Assembly (NCBI GenBank): GCA_003117195.1
Contig: BDSI01000044.1
Span: 1 to 64,000 of the forward strand
Origin: Eudorina sp. 2006-703-Eu-15
Taxonomy: Eukaryota > Chlorophyta > Chlorophyceae > Chlamydomonadales > Volvocaceae
DNA: 64,000 nucleotides
Direction: 5' to 3'
This document shows positions 45,601-57,644 of this stretch, piece by piece. Made by a program: the position numbers and the translations under genes. Position 1 is the first letter of the stretch; every line of letters begins with the position of its first letter. The notes under the pieces were generated by a model. It was not told where the DNA came from. It did not search any database and worked only from the letters and a program-made list of their open reading frames with translations.

Positions 45601-46747
45601 CAACCGGGCGGGGCGGCGCGGGACTGCAATGATGTGATGGTGGTCGCCCGGATGGCAGACGGAAGCGAAGCTGGGATGCAGGTTGGGGTGGTGACCGAGG
45701 CGGCCGCCATCAACTCGATTCTTCGCCCGCCGACACAGGTGTTGTCCCCTGCTGATGGCCGTTGACGGTTGGCTGGTGGGTGGTGGGTGGTGTTTTCCCC
45801 CCCAGTCCTCACCTGGCCAGTGCCACCAGGGCGGTGACCTCGGGGGAGGCCTTCCGGTGGCCGCGCACCTGCTCCCCGGAGCTCCCGTCCCAGCAGCGCA
45901 GGGAGCCGTCCTCGCAGCCGGCCGCCACCAGGGTCCTGCCGCCCGGCTGCTCGGGGGCGAGCGCCACGCTGGTCACCCTGGGGGGAGAAGAACAGGCCAA
46001 GGCAAGGGGCGCAACTCGGGAATGCGGGAAAGGTGTTCGGCGGAGGACTGGTGGGCCAGGACCGGGCCGTGCAGCAAGAAGTCAGGTGGACGATGTTTTG
46101 ACCGAGCCATCGCCGGGCCTTCGACCGCGGATGAGGATGCGGATTCGCGGGGGGCCCACTCCAGGGTAGCCCACACGGATCGGATAAGGAGAGCATCGCT
46201 GACAGGCTGGCCGGCAGGCCCTGCTGATGTTGGTGCGATTGGTGCACGTGCGTGGCGGGGTCGGCGGCGAATGACTGCTCTGCATGTCCCGGGTCTTGCC
46301 CCGTGGACGGCTCGGAGTACCCGGCACCAAACACCGATGGTTGTGGCCCACCGCCCCGACGTGGCACCGAACACGATGGCATGCGATCCGTCCCGACGCC
46401 CCGGCGGCCTCCGATCCCCACCTACCTGCACGGCCCACATGAAAAGAGCCTCAGCACGGTGCGAGTGGCTGCATTGGCGAGCACCACACAGTTCTGACCG
46501 CCGTAAGCCACCAGCTGCCGGTTGGGCAAAACCGACACCACCTGGCCGCAAAACCTGGAGGTTGGGGACAGGTGCGTTTGGCAGGCGTGATGGGCGCACA
46601 TCGTGTGCAAACCAAGGGGAACGCATACGCGTGTCAGGCAAGCAAGCAGGCCAACTTTGCCTCGTTGCATCTCCCGGGCAGTGGGCAGGCGCAGAGGCAC
46701 GCGTACCAGTTGGGAGATGGCGGAAGTACCACGATAGAGGAACTCAT
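36580..46747 (-). CDS. GEMIN5-like: Gemin5-like WD40 / TPR-like protein
   Basis: Ten exons: 46,701-46,747, 46,426-46,554, 45,813-45,977, 45,061-45,556, 44,516-44,783, 43,433-44,089, 42,280-43,031, 41,657-41,690, 39,844-41,363 and 36,580-39,719. The N-terminus VLPPSPNWYA matches the conserved start of Gemin5. WD40 blades follow (VAAGCEDGSLRCWDG; LLSSGEDGLAK/VWSFPG; LVTASQDRSLLVTDLDLG; LAVGCGDRTLRT; YLAFGCADGSVGLMDVR; LLSCGGEGRLLRW; LFSGARDQSVRCW). The C-terminus (FVSAMWEGDVGGALGVA; RATWEAAARLYAGHMEAAGG) matches the helical region of Gemin5. Gemin5 binds snRNA and cap structures for SMN-complex snRNP assembly and affects translation. At about 2,400 residues it is longer than the human protein because of Ala/Gly/Gln-rich inserts. 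Exon 10 needs a frame change inside the GGGGCA repeat, by an unseen intron or a repeat-length error. Confidence 0.85.
38160..38357 (-). repeat. GGGGCA hexamer repeat in Gemin5-like exon 10
   Basis: About 32 hexamer units interrupted by four 5-bp GGGCA units. On the coding strand all three frames are open (G-Q, G-R and A-G dipeptides). The flanking WD40-coding segments are in different frames, so the change lies here. Confidence 0.92.
41694..41846 (+). repeat. GGGCA pentamer array in Gemin5-like intron 7
   Basis: About 30 near-perfect units on the + strand, ending 3 bp before the 34-nt exon 8 (41,657-41,690). On the transcript it is a TGCCC array just upstream of the CAG acceptor. Confidence 0.96.
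42085..42186 (+). repeat. CCTACCTCCCCAC(C/TT) minisatellite in Gemin5-like intron 7
   Basis: About nine units of alternating 10-12 bp pyrimidine-rich sequence, in the same intron as the GGGCA array. Confidence 0.93.
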
Positions 46748-47103
46748 GGAGCAGTTAGAAAAGCGATGAAATGATTAGGTTCGCGAACGGAATGGGCTGT
46801 TTGTTGTTTCCCTGTCAGTTAAGATGATCGGCGCAAGCAGCATCATGGTGTGGGTTGTTTCATCGTGCCGATCATTCCGTTTGTAAAAGGGTTACATTTG
46901 CCTGCCTAAGGTGTGCAGGATGATGAAGGTTTGTGCAACTCGACGACACTTGTCCGTACGAAGTCGTCGGAAACGTCTTTCCCCGCGATTGTGTAGTGTG
47001 TCCTTTCCGCTGTGCTTGCACAGCTTCACACCTGAAGCGGTTGCTTTCAAATACATATTGGTTTTCTATTAGTCTTACGTGCGCAAGTGCGCAGCTCGCA
47101 AAG
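46748..47103. promoter_or_regulatory. Shared upstream region of Gemin5-like and eIF3e genes
   Basis: The two start codons face away from each other across 356 bp, so this is the candidate bidirectional promoter. No TATA box is obvious. Confidence 0.6.
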
Positions 47104-48503
47104 ATGGCGGCGGCACATAACTATGAATTGTCCTCAAAGCTAGTGCAGTATCTGGACCTGCACCTTACGCTCCCAATTATGGAATATCTCCAGGAGCGCG
47201 GTCTGTACAATGAGGATGACATTCTGCGGGCGAAGCTGGCGCTCTTGGACAAAACGAACATGGTGCGGACACTTGTTTTATCAGGACGCCCAGATCTAAT
47301 CATTTATGCGTTGTAAATGTATGAAAAGGTATGCTGGTGGGTTCAGGAGTGCTCGGCCTTTTTCGCGCGCAGGTGGACTTCGCCATGGACATCTACAAGG
47401 GCCTCAATGGCGTGGATGATGTGCCTCAGGAGATGAAGGAGCGCCGCACGCAGGTTGTGGCGCGGCTGCGGCAGCTGCAGGCGGACGTGGACCCGATTAT
47501 CAAGTGCCTGCAGAACAGGCACGTCGTGGAGAAGTTCCGCCAGGACAAGAGTTTCAACCTGCAGTTTCTTCAGGAGGAATTCCAGATTGGCCCGGAGCAT
47601 GTGGAGGCGCTCTACCAGTATGCGCGCTTCCAGTTCAACTGCGGGAACTACTCCTTGGCGGCTGAGCTGCTGCAGTCATATCGGACGCTTTGCACCAACA
47701 GCGAGCGGAACATGAGCGCGCTTTGGGGCAAGCTTGCAGCAGAGATTCTCATGCACGAGACTGTGAACATTCAGGAGGCGCGCGAGGACGTGTTCAAGCT
47801 GAAGGAGGCCATCGACAACCAGACCTTCGCTCCGCCGCTGGCCCAGCTGCAGCAGCGCACCTGGTTGCTGCATTGGTCTCTGTACGTTTTCTGGAACCAC
47901 GAGAACGGGCGCAACGACATTATCGACCTATTTTTGCTGCCCGCGTACCTCTCGGCCATCCAGATCAACGCCCCGCACCTGCTGCGGTACGTGGCGGTGG
48001 CCGTGGTGATCAACAAGAAGAAGCAGCGCAGCGTCCTGAAGGAGCTTATCCGGGCGATCCAGCAGGAGTCGTATGAGTACAGCGACCCGGTGACGCAGTT
48101 CCTGGAGTGCGTGTTCGTGCACTACGACTTCGACGGCGCGCAGCAGAAGCTGAAGGAGTGCGAGGCGGTGCTCGACAACGACTTCTTCCTTGCCGCATAC
48201 AAGGACGAGTTCATTGAGAACGCGCGGCTCTTCATCTTCGAGACGTACTGCCGGATACACCAGTCCATCTCGATCGCGCTGCTGGCGGAGCGGCTGGGCA
48301 TGGACCAGGAGGCCGCGGAGAAGTGGATTGCCAACCTCATTCTGAACGCGAAGCTGAACGCTAAGATTGACTCGAAGTCGGGGACGGTGGTGATGGGCAC
48401 GCAATCACAGTCAGTGCACGAGCAGCTGATTGAGAAGGCCAAGATGCTGTCGGTCCGCACGTATGTGCTCGCCAACACCGTTGTCGGAAGCGTGAAGCCT
48501 TAA
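47104..48503 (+). CDS. EIF3E: Translation initiation factor eIF3 subunit e (INT6)
   Basis: Two exons, 47,104-47,262 and 47,373-48,503 (429 residues, close to the usual 440-450). The N-terminus YELSSKLVQYLDLHLTLPIM and the joined LLDKTNMV/VDFAMDIYKGL are typical of eIF3e. The middle (EEFQIGPEHVEALYQYARFQ; LWGKLAAEILM; RTWLLHWSLYVFWNHENGR) is the helical repeat part. The C-terminal PCI domain includes IFETYCRIHQSISIALLAER and AEKWIANLILNAKLNAKID. It is a core non-catalytic subunit of eIF3, which brings mRNA and the 40S subunit together. The start was chosen by homology and a purine before ATG. Downstream genes converge on it. Confidence 0.97.
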
Positions 48504-49889
48504 GCGGGAACACGGAAAGCACTCCACGGTCGGGGCGGGGTGTGGGTATCTGGGTAACGAGCACGGAAGCGCGGGGCGCCATGGCCTCTCCCTCGGAGCG
48601 CTCGGTTGCCGCAAGGGGACGGTGGATTGATTGCTGGATAGATGATTCTGCTGCGACAGCATGCAGATTGGAGATGGTGCCTTTTGGCAGCGATGGGGCG
48701 TGCGCGGCCGCGGCACTTCGCACGGGCTTCGGACAGCACGGGCACTTGCTGTGGAGCCCCGCGGACAGACGTTCAAGTAGACATGTAGGAGCAAGTGAGC
48801 ATACGAGCGCGGGTGCAAGGGGGAGGCTTGCTTTGGGACGCCTACCTTCAAAGCCCTACCGCAGGGAGTGCCGCAGCAGCCGCCGCCGCGGCGTCAGCAG
48901 CTGCCGTTGCAGGCCTTACGATGGCAGGAGTCGTGCACTGACCCAACTCATTAGTATGTGTACAAGACGGTTCAGACCGAGGGCGTGGCCCCAAACCTGG
49001 TGCTCACGGGGTTGCTGTGAATTCAGCGTTCAGTGGTGTTGCTCTGACTTGGGTAAGAGGGTAGCCTGTGACGAGGTTAGACGTCTAAGAACGGGGATGG
49101 ATGGTTGTTTGGGGTTTGGGGGCAGTCCTAGAAGGTAGCGTTTTTGGTATGCAGCGTCTCACCAGTGTAGTTGTGAAGAGGATTGCGCGATGACACAGGC
49201 GGTCTTATGAAGGCGTGGGGGAGCGGTACTCCGTTCAGGGCATCATCTGAGGTGTGCTCGCAGGATTGGGGTTGTCGAACCAGGGTCGTGCGGGCACCTT
49301 CATCTTAACTTGGTGGACTCGTGGGTGTTCTGCGTTTGTTTGGCCTTCTGGTTGAGACTTCACTGGCAGTCTCACTGGCAGGTTTGTTGTTTACCAACGG
49401 GCTTATAACGAAGCCTGTTCGTTGACGGTGATATTTCGTAACCCAATCAGTACATTCTCGAGCTGGTGCATGGAAGTCCTCGTCATGGACGATCCTGGGA
49501 TTCGTGAAGCCTTCAGCCGTAGAGGCTTACAAAAGATTGGACCGCGCTTCAGTCCATCACACGGTCCATATAGTACTGTACACATGCCGCATCCCACTTC
49601 GCGAACACAGGTCCACTCCTTTTCAGTTGTCGCCACGGAGTGGAGACCCAAATACTCCTATCTTGTCAAAACTTTTCAAGCTGATCTACAACCACTCAGC
49701 AACGTTGACAGCTCATCCTGCGTTCACACGTGACTTGTACCGTATCTATGCAACCACTTGCTCCGCAACTACGACCTGCACACATGCCGGCTGCGATCCA
49801 TTCCGTCCAGAACCACTGGGGACGCGATGGCAAGCCTCTCCCTCGCGGCCACGCTCTCTGCACGACTATGGTTGGCTCCACCTGCGTTC
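48504..49889. other. Convergent 3' region of eIF3e and CPSF3
   Basis: Holds the 3' untranslated regions of both genes. A minus-strand TGTAA lies near 49,525-49,529, a candidate poly(A) signal for CPSF3. No clear TGTAA was found for eIF3e, and no other gene is seen. Confidence 0.5.
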
Positions 49890-52800
49890 TTACTCTTGCG
49901 GATGGTCCACCTCGACTGGCCGGATGGCGGCCGCCAGGCGATCCAAGCTCTTCTCGACACGCGCCCGCAACCCCGCCTCCCCGCACACCACCTTGCCCCC
50001 GCGGTGATCCACCTGCACCGCCACACCATCCACTGACACGCTGATAGTGCCGGCCGCCTCGTCCACAATGGCGGGACCATACTGGCTGCGCAGCAGAGCG
50101 GCAATGAGCTGCAGCTCCGCAGCGGCCGCCGCCGCCTCGTCGCCATCGGCACGCGCGCGCAGCATGGCGGACTCCGCGTTCGTCGCGGCCACTGGCTCAC
50201 CCACGGCCTGCGGGAATCGACAAACAGCGTTGCGCCGGCAATGAGCAACGTCCATCGGTCATCTTCTTTGACATGTGCGACAATGCATACACAGGAAGAC
50301 TGACGGTCCCTAAATCACGGCACATCATGTCCTTCCTTCCCAACATACCTGCAGCACGACGGCGATCACCGCATCGGCCACCATGTCCCCAGGGCGGCCG
50401 CCCTCCCACTCCAAAACGACGTGCGCATCGGTGCCGGTGCTGTCGTCCGCCGCCACGTAGCGCACCTCCACCGCATTGCCCACCACCACCGCCAGCACCT
50501 CGCCACCCTGCCGATGATCACCACCACAACAACAAACATGTCACGGCCGTGCCGTTTGAAGTCTCAGCTAAGACAAGAGTTGGCATCATACAATTATTTC
50601 GGAAACCCACAAAATTGTAAGCCAGCAGACTGTGCATCATCCTGTTCAACAGCGAAAGGCCAGCGCAGCGCGTCTCACCTTGCCGCCGTGTCCGGGCGAC
50701 GACGTCACCGGCAGTGTCCCCGCCCCCTCCACGCCCTCGAACATGACCTCCAGCGCGAGACGAATGACTGAAAAGGGCTTGTCCACGCTGATGGCCTGGC
50801 GCTGGGTGACGCGCCCCTTGAGCAGCTTGGTGTAATGGGGCAGGTCATCCGGGTGCAGCAGCTGCTGCCCGAAGCCGCCCGTCTGCCGTACCAATACGCC
50901 GCGCACGACACCGCCTTGCCGCAGCGGCTTCTCCCCCAGCCGGCCTTGCAGCCGCACGCTGCGGTCTGGCTTGTGCGCGATCTGTGCAGATGCGGTCAGC
51001 AGGACGCCGCGGCACACGCAACCGTCTGTCATCACAGGCTGACAGACACGAGCATCGGGTGTCGTTCGGCTGCGTTGAAACGCACAAGGACGGGGCAGCG
51101 CCCTTCCGGTGCGCATGGGGAACACGGAGCGCTTTCTCTGGTATTCACGGGTTCAGAGAAAGCTTCGTATCCCTCTTGACGTCACAACCAGCGCCAAACG
51201 AAAGGCCATATGAGTAATGGACCGGCCAGCCAGCCCTTGCTGCCTCTTCTGCACGGTTTCATCACTTGACAGGAAGCACCTTGCAAGGACTAACGCCTCA
51301 CACGCACAGCACAGCGCAGCGCCCCGGCCCTTGGCGGATCCGCGTCGCCACCCCACAAACCCACCGCGACGGTCTGCTGCAGCACGGGCGTGTAGACCTC
51401 CCTGGCGAGTCCGGCGGCCTTGGCGCCGTCCTTGAGCGCCTTGGCCAGCTTGCGCATCTCGCCGTACTCGCCGTGGACGAGCACCACATGCGGCGGCTTC
51501 ACCGTGTCCAGGAAGCCGGACGTCTGGTCGTAATCCGCGTGCGCCGAGAAGGAAATGTTGTGCACGGCGATGCGAAGGGGGACCTGCAAGAACTCGCGCA
51601 GGACAGGCACGGATGTCCGCTTGTCCGCTGGGCACCCATTCGGCCTAGTGCGCATCCTCTTCGGACTTTTGAGCTCTCAGACTCATGCCATCATCCGCAA
51701 CAACCCCGACTACCGCGGCTGAAGCGCCCTCTCCGCGTGGGCCCTGACCCGAGATGCGCTCAGCGGCAATGCTTCAGCACAGCTAAAACATCCGGACCGT
51801 GGGCCCAAGGGTGGTTCCTGGGGCAGGTCCGCGCGTCCGAATCTCGGGGCGTGCGCCCAGCTGCAGCCCCGGCCTGTCATGGTACCGTACCCCAAGCCCT
51901 CCACGCACCCTGCGGCCTTCCCTCGTGGTGATGGAGCTCGGACCGCCCAGGATCTCCTTGGCCAGCGTACCCTGCACGAGTACCGGAGGGAAGAAGGCAG
52001 TGCGCGAGAGGACCATGGAGTCAGCCGCGCGCTTGCCGAAATGCAGGTTTGGGGCCTTGCGCGCGCGGGGAGCCCCGGGGGACAGTCTCTGGGCCGCGAC
52101 GACACGAATTGAGGGAAATGCGTCGGATTGTACGAGCTAAAAAGTTCCAATTTGCTCAGGGTTTAGTTACTTCCTTCGCAGTCACTTTCGCTTCGCTTGG
52201 AGCGCAATGCCGGCCCCGCACCTGCACTGCGAAGTCGCAGATGATGCACGTGTTCCGCGCGTCCTCGCACCACGCCTCGAAAAAGTCTCTGGAAGCCCCC
52301 GACTGCAGACCCGAGGGTGTGGCCATGATGACGCACGGTCCCGAGTAGTCCGCGATGAAGTGAGCCGGATTCTTCAGCGTCTGCACGTGCCGGAACTTGA
52401 ACGGGTTCCGTTCCTGCGGAGGGACACGCGGCGGCGGAGGACCGACGGGCTGGCTGTTGCCGCTGGTCTACAGCCTCCAGGAACCCGACGGCACACACAC
52501 CCCTAGATGTCCATCCTTCCTCAAAGTCGTCCCGGTGACGCCACGCTCCCGTGCAGCGCCCTGCAGGGCCCCCATGGACCACCTGTCCGTGTCCCGACCA
52601 GGTCTGATGGCCGTCCACCCCGTTGCACAAGGATCGCAACGCCTGCGTGAGCACCTGGGCAGCTGGCAGCGAGCAAGGCAGCCTGCAGGCCAGCCAGCCG
52701 GCTCAGGCCCCATGCCCAGCCGGTGTACGCCCGACCTACATGAAAGATCTTCTTGATGTCCTCATTGAGCGACTCAACATACGTCTGGTACACCCCCAGC

Positions 52801-55099
52801 GCCTTGCTCATCATGGAGCTGGCTTGGTAGATGGGGATGCCGCCCAGCTCTCCCTTGTGGGCCTCCCAGTACTCGTCCAGCAGCAGCAGCAGCTCCTGAG
52901 ACCCGAATGGGAATGGGAGCAGCACCGGGGCAGGCGAAATGCCCGTGCAGCGAGGCACATACGGATAGCTGTAAAAACCCAGGTCACAGTAACGGTACAT
53001 CGTAGAGAGGAGTCCAGGCAACCCGTCACAGGCCCATCACGCATCCCCCGGCGCCCCTGGCCAGGGTTCACGGGAAACCCTCGAGGACGCATTCCGCTGT
53101 CCTGGTCCCCCCGCGTGACGAAGCTGCCCTCGTGGGCCTAGTAGACCTAGCGGCCGTAATGGTGCGTCAGGGCCTCCCATCACCGCGGCAGCATCCCTCA
53201 GACCATACTTAACAATCACCATGTTGGTGTCTGACAGCAATTGGACAGAAAGTAGAGGTCATCCTTGGGAGTGGGATAAAGCCACAGCGATGCACAGCCA
53301 CCCGTCCCTACCGGCACACGCATGCATGCAAGCACATGTGCTGGATATGCCTTGAGCTCTTCCTACACCTCGGCGTGGCCGCCGCGTGCGCGCAACGCCT
53401 TGCCTCCTCAGATCCTTTTTCAGTGTCACCAAGGCTGTGTCTGACAGCAATTGGACATTATAGTAAGGTTCATCTTTGGAAGGTAAAGCGATCAAGCTGA
53501 CAGTCCATGCAGACTGTGATATGTCACGTATGCGATGAGGACGTATTCACGTGGTAGGAGCACGCAAATCGCCCTACGATAACTAAATTCAAGAGCCAGA
53601 GGTCACACGCTTCAGGTGTCATATGCAATAAATCTGCATGTAGCAGCCTGCACGATCCCTGGGGATGAGCTGTAAACGCCACCCGGCATCAGCCCACCAG
53701 ACCCTTGCCGCCGCCGGCTGCCCACCTGTGCCCTTCCCAGCGCCACGATGGGCATCAGGACGCGCCCGCCACGGTTCAGGGTCGTACGAATGGTGTCCAG
53801 CAGCAGCTGCTCGCGCTGCAGCCGTGGCAGGTGGCGGCTTGTGCCGTACGTGCTCTCCACGATGACTGCAAGCAGGGCAAGTCGCGGATGGGCCCGTGGG
53901 ACTTTGGGCACCAACAAAGCAGACGGTCTTGAGGCTACAACGGCGGTTCAGACGCACACAGGACAGGAATCAGAGTTGTTGACGGTGAGGTGAGCTCGCC
54001 TTGTGATTGCTCCCTTCCAAGACAGCTTGAAGAGTCCAGCTGACACGGTGCGCATTTGCCGCTCCGGGCACAGTGAGATACGGTAGTGCGGCACCGCAGA
54101 GCCCTTACCAATGTGCGGCGTCACCGGTGGCGTGTCTGCTCCGGGCAGGTGGCGGTCCGGGATGCGCGAGTAGTCCCCGGTGTAGAGGCAGCGCAGCCCC
54201 GCGATGTCCACCATGAACATGGCGGCACCGATGACGTGGCCAGCGCGGTACGGCGTAATCTGGAGCGCCCACGAGCGAGGTCACGCGGTGGCGGTTAGCA
54301 GCTCGACCAGCCGCCAACAGCAGCCCAGGTTTTCACCAGAGCACTACCCGGGAAAGGCGTCCGCAGGTCGGATCTGCCAAGCGGCGGCAGCCCCGCGCAC
54401 CTGCATGCCCGCCACCTCAATCGTCTGGTAGAAGTCAACAACCTCAATCTTCTCCATGGAGGCGTCCAGGTCCTCCTCGTTGAACAGCGCCTCCTCACTG
54501 CTATGCTTCGCCCCTTTCGCGAGGTCCCGCAAGAGGGAGTAATAGATAGCCTTGGTTGGATGGGTCATGAAGATGCGCCCCTGATGAGAACGACAGACCA
54601 CCGACGGTTTGGCATGTGACCCTGCAGTGAGGGCGCCGTCCGGCCAACATGCTGCCAGGCACGACAAGTTCATTGGTGTTTACCCCCTGCCGTGGACTGC
54701 AGCGAAAAACCCTTTAAACTGGCCCCAGGCACCTTGAAGCGAGTTTTCCGCAGCAGGTATGGGACCGCTGCGCAGTGATCCAGGTGAAAATGGGTTATCA
54801 ACGCCACGTCCACAGTGTCGATGTCGATGTCATCTAGCAGTGGCAGGCTGTCCATTCCCTTGAAAGCGGGATGAATTCCGCAATCAAACATGACGGTCTT
54901 GTCCCTGTTATAAACATGCAAGCTTCTTACGGTGCGTAGCACGCTCCACAAATCGGTGCTGTGCTTACTGGTATTTAAGGATGATGCACGATCGCCCAAC
55001 TTCTGATCCAGCCCCCAAGGGAATAATCTGTGCATGTGTAGACGTGTCAAGCTCGCCGCCCTCAACAGCCACCTCCTCTGCCTTCCGCTTGGCGGCCAT
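49890..55099 (-). CDS. CPSF3: Cleavage and polyadenylation specificity factor subunit 3 (CPSF73) endonuclease
   Basis: Twelve exons: 54,969-55,099, 54,733-54,904, 54,401-54,580, 54,109-54,259, 53,726-53,865, 52,740-52,895, 52,222-52,413, 51,909-51,971, 51,365-51,583, 50,679-50,981, 50,349-50,507 and 49,890-50,207 (2,184 nt, 727 residues; all phases agree). The metallo-beta-lactamase motifs are present: [15 protein letters not shown], the zinc ligands in [20 protein letters not shown] with LYTGDYSRI, and [10 protein letters not shown]. The beta-CASP part follows ([32 protein letters not shown]) with ISFSAHADY and [10 protein letters not shown]. The C-terminal dimerisation domain is also present ([22 protein letters not shown]). 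It cuts pre-mRNA upstream of poly(A) addition in the nucleus. The family average is about 690 residues; the extra length is mostly in the C-terminal domain. Confidence 0.96.
53210..53490. repeat. Two imperfect units of about 205 bp in CPSF3 intron 5
   Basis: GTCTGACAGCAATTGGACA followed by AG-rich sequence and TCATC(C/T)TTGG(G/A)A occurs at 53,229 and again at about 53,432, with related flanks. Confidence 0.75.
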
Positions 55100-55791
55100 T
55101 TTCGTCCTGGGCTGGTGCAGCACCTGATGGTCGCACTTTTCAGAACACTTTAATTACATACTGTATTTTATTTTTCGCGACCGGAACAGTGTCCGGTAGG
55201 TCCACCTGACAGTGTGCTCAAACGTTCTGCAACAAGTGGCACGAAAAAAGCTTCCAGTGCCTTCACATAACACATCTGTGATGCCCTACAATGACTGTTA
55301 AGTTGTCCGACAAGGTGTTCATCTACCCGCACTGTCGTAAGACGGTCGTACAGTAGTTGGCGTGTCACTTGTCAAGCCGTCGTACACACGAGCTACTGAC
55401 CAACTTCACAGAAAAACCGCGCGCATCTCGAGATGCCGTTGTACATTCTGGCACACTGGGTACCCCTCCACTGCGACCTTGGGGTCGGCACAATGCGTTA
55501 GCGAAGTCTTCCTAGCACATCTTACGCCCCCCCCCCCCACGCCCTTTCCAGCCTACTATTCTATGATAGTGCTCGTGCCGCCGATAAGGGGAGCCGTTTC
55601 ATCTTCACACTCAGCAGCGATTATATGTACTCCGCACTTGCGGTGCTAACTACGGGCATACACAGTATGGTAAATCAATGACTCGGCAGTTAGAAACATG
55701 CGACCTTCACCGCATTCCCGCGCCCATCTGCGCTCTAGTAGACAATGATACGCGCATGCCGCTATAATACACAGAAGTCCATGTATGTCGA
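55100..55791. other. Spacer between CPSF3 start and the 156-residue gene
   Basis: Contains the CPSF3 promoter and the 3' region of the next minus-strand gene; a minus-strand TGTAA lies near 55,153. No coding frame is supported. Confidence 0.5.
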
Positions 55792-56630
55792 TTATTTCGG
55801 TGGCGCGGAACCCTTTTTCAAGTGGATCATGCGCGCCGCAGCCTCGCTGTAGTCCACAAACTCATCCCGTCGCCGGTTGAACTTCTTATCCAGCACGCCT
55901 TGCTCCTTCATGAACTGGATCTGTGGGTTTCATGGTAAAAGGCCGCGGACAGGCGCCGCGGAGGGCATGCAGCACTGTACTCATTACGAGCCCCGACGCA
56001 AACTTCAAGGAGTCTCAGACCATCCCGCTGCGCCCCAGATCCACCACGTATAGCCTCGGCCACAACACTAAGCGCCTATCCTGCGATCCATGCTTCCACC
56101 CATATGCGATGTGCACCCAAGCCAAGCTATCAACGGGGTCACCCAATCACCAGGGCCGCCCAATCCAGGCCAGCATTAGGGGATTACACAGGCCCGGCGC
56201 GCGTGCGTGCACGCAACCTCTCACCTCCTCCTCATCCCAGGTGTATTCCTTCTTCATCACTGATGCCATCGCCGGCCCATCTCGCACTAAGTACCCCGGG
56301 TTGGCTTTCCACGTGTGCTTGCTGATGCTCAAGCTCAAAGCCTGGGGAATAGCGAGTGTGTCAGAACGCGGCGTTGTCTTCGACTTCCCGTCGTGAGCGG
56401 CGTACCTGCTCCGGGTCCTGCTTTATCGTCTTGACGTGTTCAGGAATACCCACTGTCTCAATAAGAGACTTCTTTTCTGGGGGCGGTGTGGGCGGCTTGG
56501 GCACGATACGCCCTGCAGCTTCTTGCTCTTGGAAGTACTTCCGCTGTATACCTTTCTCCCTATTAATTTGCTCTGTGATTTGGCTGCTCCTGGTGTTGTC
56601 CATATAGCACACTCTATCAACGGACGACAT
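55792..56630 (-). CDS. Conserved-looking 156-residue protein, function unknown
   Basis: Three exons, 56,406-56,630, 56,225-56,341 and 55,792-55,920, all joining in phase 0 (471 nt). The N-terminus is MSSVDRVCYMDNTRSSQITE, then a charged helix, PKPPTPPPEKKSLIETVG, then ISKHTWKANPGYLVRDG, EYTWDEEEIQFMKEQGVL and a basic end (MIHLKKGSAPPK). There is no signal peptide or membrane segment. The small, charged, Pro-rich make-up recalls microtubule-associated ciliary proteins, but I cannot name a family, so that is speculation. The ATG chosen is preceded by AAA; a second ATG lies nine codons downstream. Confidence 0.75.
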
Positions 56631-57644
56631 TTTCACCTAGTTTCCCCAGAATAAGTATTAAGCTTCTTCTGTAAGGGTAATATGCTGGTACAGGTCCCAG
56701 ATTTCCTATTTGGCACAACGCGCAAAGTTACAAGAAGTAAAATCACAGAGCGCAACGGAGCAAGTTGAGAAGTTTTTTAGCTTTGCACAGTCAAATAATG
56801 CACCACATCTTCGCAGTTGGTATGTTTAGTTCATTACTGCGTCCAGATCGTACAGGTTTTTATTGAAGGACCTTCGAACGGTTGTTAGTTGCGATTGCCT
56901 TCAATGCTTCCAATGTAATCTTTCACCGATAGACATGCATCGCGCTCTATCATGATGTAATCTGAAACGTTATAGCTGCGGAACGATATTTGCCTTGCAC
57001 GCTGCTGCCATACGCATTACGCGTTGGTACTTGAGCTGCAGTGCCCCAGGAAGATGGAGTTCTGTAGAGCTAACACTATTACAAACGACACGCTGGTCGA
57101 TGGCCGTAATTCTAGCGACTGTTTCTGCCCCTGGGGTGGAACGCAGCCCCGCTGCGGCCCCTGGGTGAACTGCGACATTTGATGCCGTGCTATCGGCCAA
57201 AACCTCAGTTGCGCAGTTCGCAAGGGCTTCGCGACGTAATCCGCGTGCAACATCGCGCCCCATACGCGGTTGTGGCGGTGATAGAAGAATATCCGTAAAG
57301 ACGTGGGGCTCAACTGGTGACGCCGCAGACATGAGCTGAAGTATCTCACGAAAACGTTAGCTGACCCGCCCCGTCAACATGAAACATGTCGGCGGCTGGG
57401 TAGTTCGGCCCGAATGTTGGATACTCCCGCCTGTGGTTCATAGCGACGCTGACGTTGGACCGATGTCGGCCGTACAGTGACCGGTGGGTGTCGCCTTTCT
57501 CTTCCAAAAGGGCTTCCGACGTGGCCAAAACACATCTGGTGCTGGCTGACATGTCTGATGGTGTTTGCGACCATGGAGTGACATCGGGGCCCAAGAAGCG
57601 TGGATACTGCACGCGCACAATGTTACAGCCGCCTTGAGACACCC
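56631..57644. other. Spacer upstream of the 156-residue gene, with a weak candidate frame
   Basis: 56,970-57,332 on the minus strand is open for 120 residues (MSAASPVEPHVFTDILLSPP at the start) but has no recognisable family and no splice context. Otherwise nothing is seen. Confidence 0.35.
57623..57627 (-). terminator. TGTAA poly(A) signal of the eS17 gene
   Basis: On the minus strand TGTAA lies about 18 nt after the TAA stop at 57,645-57,647, giving a very short 3' untranslated region. Confidence 0.65.
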
